DNA of 24,204 bases from Beroe ovata. Lineage: Eukaryota; Ctenophora; Nuda; Beroida; Beroidae. Position numbers and translations under genes: made by a program. The notes beneath the pieces are model-generated. The model was not told the DNA's origin, did not search any database, and saw only the letters and a list, made by a program, of their open reading frames with translations. Below, one piece after another: positions 18,401 through 24,204 of this stretch (the stretch's first letter is position 1; every line of letters starts with the position of its first letter). The stretch is taken from positions 143,832 to 168,035 of the forward strand of contig CAMPET010000131.1 in assembly GCA_946803715.1 (NCBI GenBank), in the 5' to 3' direction.

Positions 18401-21400
18401 ATAATACACTCTACTGATAATACACTCTACTGATAATACACTCTACTGATAATACACTCTACTGATAATACACTCTACTGATAATACACTCTACTGATAA
18501 TACACTCTACTGATAATACACTCTACTGATAATACACTCTACTGATAATACACTCTACTGATAATACACTCTACTGATAATACACTCTACTGATAATACA
18601 CTCTACTGATAATACACTCTACTGATAATACACTCTACTGATAATACACTCTACTGATAATACACTCTACTGATAATACACTCTACTGATAATACACTCT
18701 ACTGATAATACACTCTACTGATAATACACTCTACTGATAATACACTCTACTGATAATACACTCTACTGATAATACACTCTACTGATAATACACTCTACTG
18801 ATAATACACTCTACTGATAATACACTCTACTGATAATACACTCTACTGATAATACACTCTACTGATAATACACTCTACTGATAATACACTCTACTGATAA
18901 TACACTCTACTGATAATACACTCTACTGATAATACACTCTACTGATAATACACTCTACTGATAATACACTCTACTGATAATACACTCTACTGATAATACA
19001 CTCTACTGATAATACACTCTACTGATAATACACTCTACTGATAATACACTCTACTGATAATACACTCTACTGATAATACACTCTACTGATAATACACTCT
19101 ACTGATAATACACTCTACTGATAATACACTCTACTGATAATACACTCTACTGATAATACACTCTACTGATAATACACTCTACTGATAATACACTCTACTG
19201 ATAATACACTCTACTGATAATACACTCTACTGATAATACACTCTACTGATAATACACTCTACTGATAATACACTCTACTGATAATACACTCTACTGATAA
19301 TACACTCTACTGATAATACACTCTACTGATAATACACTCTACTGATAATACACTCTACTGATAATACACTCTACTGATAATACACTCTACTGATAATACA
19401 CTCTACTGATAATACACTCTACTGATAATACACTCTACTGATAATACACTCTACTGATAATACACTCTACTGATAATACACTCTACTGATAATACACTCT
19501 ACTGATAATACACTCTACTGATAATACACTCTACTGATAATACACTCTACTGATAATACACTCTACTGATAATACACTCTACTGATAATACACTCTACTG
19601 ATAATACACTCTACTGATAATACACTCTACTGATAATACACTCTACTGATAATACACTCTACTGATAATACACTCTACTGATAATACACTCTACTGATAA
19701 TACACTCTACTGATAATACACTCTACTGATAATACACTCTACTGATAATACACTCTACTGATAATACACTCTACTGATAATACACTCTACTGATAATACA
19801 CTCTACTGATAATACACTCTACTGATAATACACTCTACTGATAATACACTCTACTGATAATACACTCTACTGATAATACACTCTACTGATAATACACTCT
19901 ACTGATAATACACTCTACTGATAATACACTCTACTGATAATACACTCTACTGATAATACACTCTACTGATAATACACTCTACTGATAATACACTCTACTG
20001 ATAATACACTCTACTGATAATACACTCTACTGATAATACACTCTACTGATAATACACTCTACTGATAATACACTCTACTGATAATACACTCTACTGATAA
20101 CACACTCTACTGATAATACACTCTACTGATAATACACTCTACTGATAATACACTCTACTGATTATACACTCTACTGATAACACACTTCAGGAGCGGAGAT
20201 TGCACATGACACCTGAACAATGTAGCGACTTCTATGCTGAACATTATGGTAAAATGTTCTTTCCATCCCTGGTTTCCTTCATGAGCAGGTACCTATCGTT
20301 CTAATCACTCAGCAATGAGTGCACTCATTTGTTGCGAGAACTCTTCTGTTACCCATCATTATCAAAAACTCTAATTCCAAGCTAATGACAGATTAGAATA
20401 TAGAGTATTATAAACATTAAAATGGCGGGGGGAATGTAGCCAGTTCGATGTAAGCCCCTTACATAATGATTTGAGTCAGTGCCCTTGTTAGTCGTGAAGC
20501 TGCTTACACCTTTGGTTTCCTTTGGTTTTCAGATTCTTTCATTGAAACAAAATCCCTTTTCTCGTGTGACAAGCTGTTTTTAAAGCGTGAACTCTCTTGT
20601 CGATCGGACTTTAAAATACCACCGCATTTAGACTACCACTCCGATTTATTCATGCATCTTTTTGTTTCGTTCACCCTGATCGTTGATTCCCATGTCCACA
20701 GTCCAATCACCCCGTCCCTCTAAATTGTGAAGTTCCCGGAGCTCCTGGTGGCCCAGCCTTGCAGTTGTTCTCTCTTGCCACCTGCTGATACCGTGACTTT
20801 TTTCGCCCCCTTAGGTTACAGAGTGATTACCAGGGGTCGGAGGGGTACACCAGGGGGTCAGCTGTTGGGGGGTCAGTTACTTTAGGGGTCAGTGGGGAGT
20901 CAGTGAAAGCAGTTGAAACGATAGTTTCTTTTTGTCGCATTTTTGGCAATCAATGAGAGATAGTTAGTTAATTCTCTTTTGACTCTNATCCCTTTTCTCG
21001 TGTGACAAGCTGTTTTTAAATAAGTTTCCCTAACCGAAAGCGTGAACTCTCTTGTCAATCGGACTTTAAACAACCACCGCATTTAGACTACCACACCGAT
21101 TTATTCATGCATCTATTTGTTTCGTTCTCCCTGATCGTTGATTCCCATGTCGACAGTCCAATCGCCCCGTCCCTCTAAACTGTGAAGTTCCCGGAGCTCT
21201 TGGTGACCCAGCCTTGCAGTTGTTCTCTCTTGCCACTTGCTGATACTGTGACCTTTTTTGGCCCCCTTAGGTTACAGAGTGATTACCAGGGGGTCAGAGG
21301 GGTACACCAGGGGGTCAGCTGTTGGGGGGTCAGTTAGGGGTCAGTGGGGAGTCAGTGGAAGCAGTTGAAACGATAGTTTCATTTTGTCGCATCTGTGGCA

Positions 21401-23746
21401 ATTAGAAATTCAGAATTGTTGATACTTGACGAAATGGACTGAGCCTCAAGTCAATAACACTTTGATGATATCATACCGCTCCTAGCTTATGATTAAACTC
21501 CCAACCGATTTTCATGCCCCCAAAACAACCTTCTTTTCAGCGGTCCTATAATCGCTATGGTCCTGGCCAAAGAAAACTCTATTTTGGAGTGGAGAGATTT
21601 GTTGGGACCGACTTCCTCTCATCGAGCAAGAGAAACTCATCCAGACAGGTAAATACATCACAATGTCACAATGTCTGTCCGTTTGTACCAAGTTGGAGTT
21701 GCGAGTTTGTATTTGAACTAGAATGCGCGTTGCCATGGACACCTGCTACTACCGTAATATTGAACGGTGCTACTGCTTTGATTACGTTGCTCTCTCATTC
21801 TCTCAACATTGAAAAGATCGTCTAGCAACTGAGCTACCACAATTCAGCGACTGAAAGGTGCCCCCTCATTAAGTTCTCTTTTCGCCGATCACGGATTACG
21901 GAATACCGAACAGAATTCGGGACACATGATGCGCTGAATACGCAGGTTCGCGAATCCCCAACTTATCAGCGATGAGAGACTGCACTGATGCATGTTATGT
22001 TCTAATTAGGCACTTGATGCAGGGAAATTGTAGCGCACGGCTGATCTCCATGGACGGGTGATATTACTACGATAACGGTGTTTTCTGAGTGGAAATTACC
22101 GCCACTCAAGAGGTCTTCTGGCAAACTTATGAAATACTGGGGACTCTTTAGAGTGTCTACTGTGCGTGTGCTGATTTCCAAACAGTTATATGAGTTATAA
22201 CTTAGACATCTGGGAAACCACCCTGAATTAATCGCTCACCAACTTCAAATCAATCCACCAGAAATGAGTTTCAACACGCGCACTCGTCTGTACTCGATAG
22301 TAACGATAGCATTTTAGCTAAAAACTTGCACGTGCATTTCGTGACGAAGGTACAAGAAACAAACAGAATTTGCGAGTTCATACTATAGATAGGTGTGGTA
22401 GTTTCTCGTGATGAATATTTCTGGTATTCTCCTGTTTTGTTGTTGGATGAAACGTTCCTGCACTGCTTGCGTCTGTAATAAACATCCAACCGTAGAATTC
22501 ATTGAACACAGAATAACAACAACAGAAAGGTTGTAAACCGAAATATCGTTAAAGAGGGGAGAGTGTTGTTGTTCCTGTCTAAGCTTGGGAATAATGATAG
22601 CAATGGGGATTCCTATATTTTGATTATTTGATCATACTATACTATTACACCATATATAATATCGCCTTATCACACAGCTTGCGAGCTATATATGGGACAG
22701 ATGATCAGAGGAACGCTGTTCATGGATCAGATTCACAAAAAGGAGCAGAGCGAGAAATCAGATTCTTCTTCTCAGATGGTAATGAAATGTTGCAATAATC
22801 ATTGGGAAATGACAATAAGAACATCAGTTTTTCTCGAGTTTGAATATTTTACCTCAGCTGTTGTGGAACCCATATCATCTGGAGATCAAGCGACTGACTA
22901 CCTTGTGAAACATGTTATGCCGGTACTAACCAACGGATTTGTACAACTGTGCAAGATAAAACCTGATGACCCCCTGGTAAGTCTTGCTGGTAGTAGACAA
23001 GTCTAATCGTGAAACACTACACAATCAGTAGTTCATTATTTTGTGGCTAGGGCTAGGGGCCAATCGAGCATGCTACTTGGAATTATCGCAACATGTCAGG
23101 GCTTTCTCTACTGACTTTCTCCACTGAGGTAACCCGTGTTGGGATACTGCTATCATGCAATCGTAATGTTGTCACTGCTATTCATAACAAGCCAGCATCG
23201 AATAGTCAGGTTACAAGGTAAAGGGAGAATTTCGCCTATCCTTCTCTGATGACGTAGTGACCTGTCTAGAGAATTTTCTATTTGGAATTCAACTTATTTG
23301 GGATTGGGAATGTCTCAGGATTCCGGGGGTATGCTTCGGAATTCCGAATATCCAATGTTAGAGGAAAATATTCGGGATTACAGTTTTAAGAAATTCCGGT
23401 TTTTGGAATTTAGGGGGTATTATACAGTGTATTAAGGGGAGAAAATAGGACATGCCTCAAAATGTGCTAGGAAAGCGAATGCCGAATAGGTACGGCATGT
23501 AGCTGGCAAATATACTAATTACATACAAGTATCATATTGTTCAAAGCTCGAAGACTGGTTTATAATCATTAATCAATCCAAAGTCTTATCTATAGAGGTG
23601 TATGGGTATACTGCAAACATATTAGAAATATCGATTTCTGTCGTTTCTGATGATAATGCAATGTTCACCATTTTCAGACGTGGATCGCTGACTGGCTCAT
23701 CGCTAACAATCCTAACAAGCCTCAAGTGGAAGAGCCGGCCGCTTAA
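15403..23746 (+). CDS. NME5: NME5: nucleoside diphosphate kinase-like ciliary protein with Dpy-30 motif, 6 exons, 210 aa
   Basis: Exons: 15403-15540, 20191-20288, 21541-21648, 22678-22778, 22858-22976, 23678-23746. All introns are GT-AG, the 633-nt join is in frame to TAA, and the length is close to the ~212 aa of vertebrate NME5. The ATG has A at -3 and G at +4. Residues 17-148 form the NDPK fold: ERTLAIIKPDAIG near the N terminus, YGKMFFPSL around 65-74, and the active-site motif NAVHGSDS with the phospho-histidine at 130. The Arg expected before the Gly in classical kinases (TIRG) is Tyr here (AIYG, 118-121), as in NME5 generally, so kinase activity is doubtful. Residues ~159-200 are the Dpy-30 dimerisation motif (DYLVKHVMPVL...DPLTWIADWLIANNP). 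In animals NME5 belongs to the radial-spoke machinery of motile cilia. Intron 1 is 4,650 bp and full of repeats. The assignment is firm. Confidence 0.95.
15962..16350. repeat. Degenerate ~51-bp minisatellite in NME5 intron 1
   Basis: About six units spaced 49-58 bp, each with GCACTCACTGTGCTCCC, then CTTCTACTGAGCGTATAC, then TCACTGTATATCGC. Units decay toward the right edge. Confidence 0.9.
16351..16836. other. NME5 intron 1 sequence without exons; poly-G tracts
   Basis: Poly-G tracts occur at about 16640-16656 and 16684-16693, echoing a G-rich run at 15752-15767; both neighbourhoods contain GATAAC next to a G run. No coding signal is seen. Confidence 0.5.
16845..16928. mobile_element. 84-bp fold-back MITE with 8-bp target duplication in NME5 intron 1
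   Basis: It is flanked by TTCATAAC at 16837-16844 and 16929-16936. The two halves pair almost end to end around an AAAA loop (16883-16886): TTTGGGA/TCCCAAA, ATGTCAG/CTGACAT, GTGCATT/AATGCAC and GGGGAGTG/CACTCCCC, with one internal loop. The 8-bp duplication is typical of hAT-type elements. Confidence 0.85.
16937..17684. other. NME5 intron 1 sequence without recognised features
   Basis: AT-rich. Several short frames on both strands show no family resemblance. Nothing firm is seen. Confidence 0.5.
17685..18125. repeat. Dispersed-repeat-like segment with GC hairpins
   Basis: Three hairpins with GNA triloops: ATGGGGGC-GCA-GCCCCCAT (17754-17772), GGGGGC-GAA-GCCCCC within 17807-17824 and CTGGGGGC-GCA-GCCCCCAG (18104-18122). 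CGTAGC and GCTACG bracket a further GAGCGAAGCGAGC-type fold near 17690-17745. The minus-strand frame across it (17545-18012) is the sort of translation such dispersed repeats give and is not taken as a gene. Confidence 0.6.
18162..20186. repeat. 16-bp satellite (CTCTACTGATAATACA), ~126 units, in NME5 intron 1
   Basis: The array is perfect from about 18171 to 20100 (roughly 120 units), with variants only in the first unit and the last few (TAACACAC, GATTATAC). Its final unit runs into the splice acceptor CACTTCAG at 20190. The unit contains no AG and no GT on the + strand, holds one CTGAT branch-point-like motif and one TGATAA (GATA-type) motif, and has stops in every forward frame. Confidence 0.98.
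20551..21401. repeat. Near-duplicate ~400-bp blocks in NME5 intron 2, separated by an N
   Basis: 20551-20950 and 20988-21401 are close copies with scattered substitutions. The second has about 20 extra bases (TAAGTTTCCCTAACCGAAAG region). The second copy starts right after the single N at 20987. Both carry a GGGGTCAG-rich stretch with several G4-G6 runs. Confidence 0.85.
21649..22677. other. NME5 intron 3, no internal gene seen
   Basis: Mixed sequence. The only notable site is GTTGCCATGGACAC at 21729-21742, a near match to the RFX X-box. Confidence 0.5.
22977..23677. other. NME5 intron 5, no internal gene seen
   Basis: Contains a run of GGAATTC/GGATTCC-like words at about 23280-23415 with small palindromes (CGGAATTCCG), possibly a decayed element. 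No coding signal. Confidence 0.5.
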
Positions 23747-23765
23747 CTCAGTTCAAACTCGAATT

Positions 23766-23779
23766 GAGCCGCGCGGCTC
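23766..23779. repeat. 14-bp perfect GC palindrome after the NME5 stop
   Basis: GAGCCGCGCGGCTC lies 19 bases after the stop codon and would be within the 3' UTR. It could form a stem only if it tolerates a tight loop. Confidence 0.7.
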
Positions 23780-23802
23780 GTTGTATTCGTTTCCATGGTG
23801 AA

Positions 23803-24083
23803 TTGCTTCATTTCTAATGCAAAGTACACTTTTCAACAGTTGCGGCGCTATGCGCGCTCATATGTTCAGCTCTAGTATACGACCAAAACAACATTTTATT
23901 ATTGTCGATAGCTGCGGGCTTTAAAGAATCATTCAGTGTACGAACATCGAACAAAAGTTCAAACTAAATAACTTTTTCACTTTATGACTGAATAATTTTG
24001 TGAGAAATGAAACAGCAGGCTAGTTAATTGTTCCAAAATTATCATGAAATCAAGTTATAACAGAGACAACGTTATGACGTTTT
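23803..24083. other. NME5 3' flank, nothing recognised
   Basis: AT-rich. No clear AATAAA was seen. A GCGGCGCTATGCGCGC stretch near 23842-23857 is the only GC-rich patch. Confidence 0.5.
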
Positions 24084-24204
24084 AGGGCACTCAGGGCACT
24101 GGGCACTACGTTGGGGGCACTCAGGGCACTACGTGAGAGCACTCAGGGCACTACGTTAGGGCACTCAGGGCACTACGTCAGGGTACAGGGCACTACGTTG
24201 GGGG
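24084..24204. repeat. 22-bp tandem repeat, cut by window end
   Basis: Units of GGGCACTCAGGGCACTACGT plus two variable bases, about five copies with small deletions. The unit itself contains GGGCACT twice. It continues beyond the window. Confidence 0.9.

Noticed and set aside
18162-20186. CRISPR-like array
   Set aside because: A pure 16-bp tandem repeat with no spacers, inside an animal gene intron.

Overview
The window is eukaryotic and almost certainly from an invertebrate animal. Its genes are split by small GT-AG introns, it is full of microsatellites and short inverted-repeat elements, and one gene (NME5) belongs to organisms with motile cilia or flagella. A sponge or another early-branching metazoan with a very heterozygous genome is my best guess. 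That guess rests on general character, not on a diagnostic sequence.

Three protein-coding genes can be supported, all on the + strand. (1) 264-956 is an apparently single-exon gene for a basic, Ser/Pro-rich protein I do not recognise. Its upstream region has two inverted CCAAT boxes followed by a CHR-like element, the layout of mitotic cell-cycle promoters, and the protein has S-P sites and a C-terminal cyclin-docking (RxLxF) motif. (2) 8234-10408 is an eight-exon secreted saposin-family gene: signal peptide, one SapA domain, two SapB domains (309 aa). Its last three exons recur almost unchanged at 11014-11741 behind a 110-base N gap. (3) 15403-23746 is a six-exon NME5 gene (210 aa; NDPK-like domain plus Dpy-30 motif), with introns that place the exons in register throughout. 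A weaker minus-strand candidate with a Myb/SANT-like domain lies near 4115-4417.

Layout: 1-956 promoter and gene 1; 957-8070 mostly non-coding, with hairpins, MITE-like elements and a possible promoter at 3100-3290; 8070-12016 saposin locus and its 3' duplicate; 12017-13340 a dense cluster of palindromes and nested inverted-repeat elements; 13348-15316 a near-duplicate pair of non-coding blocks; 15403-23746 NME5; 23747-24204 flank ending in a 22-bp tandem repeat.

The most notable structures are: a 2-kb, 16-bp satellite in NME5 intron 1 that runs into the splice acceptor, contains no AG dinucleotide and carries a branch-point-like motif in every unit; a MITE family with three copies, two of them with perfect 9-bp target-site duplications; an 84-bp fold-back element with an 8-bp target duplication in the same NME5 intron; and a recurring pattern in which near-identical repeats abut N bases, which suggests haplotypes joined end to end by the assembler.
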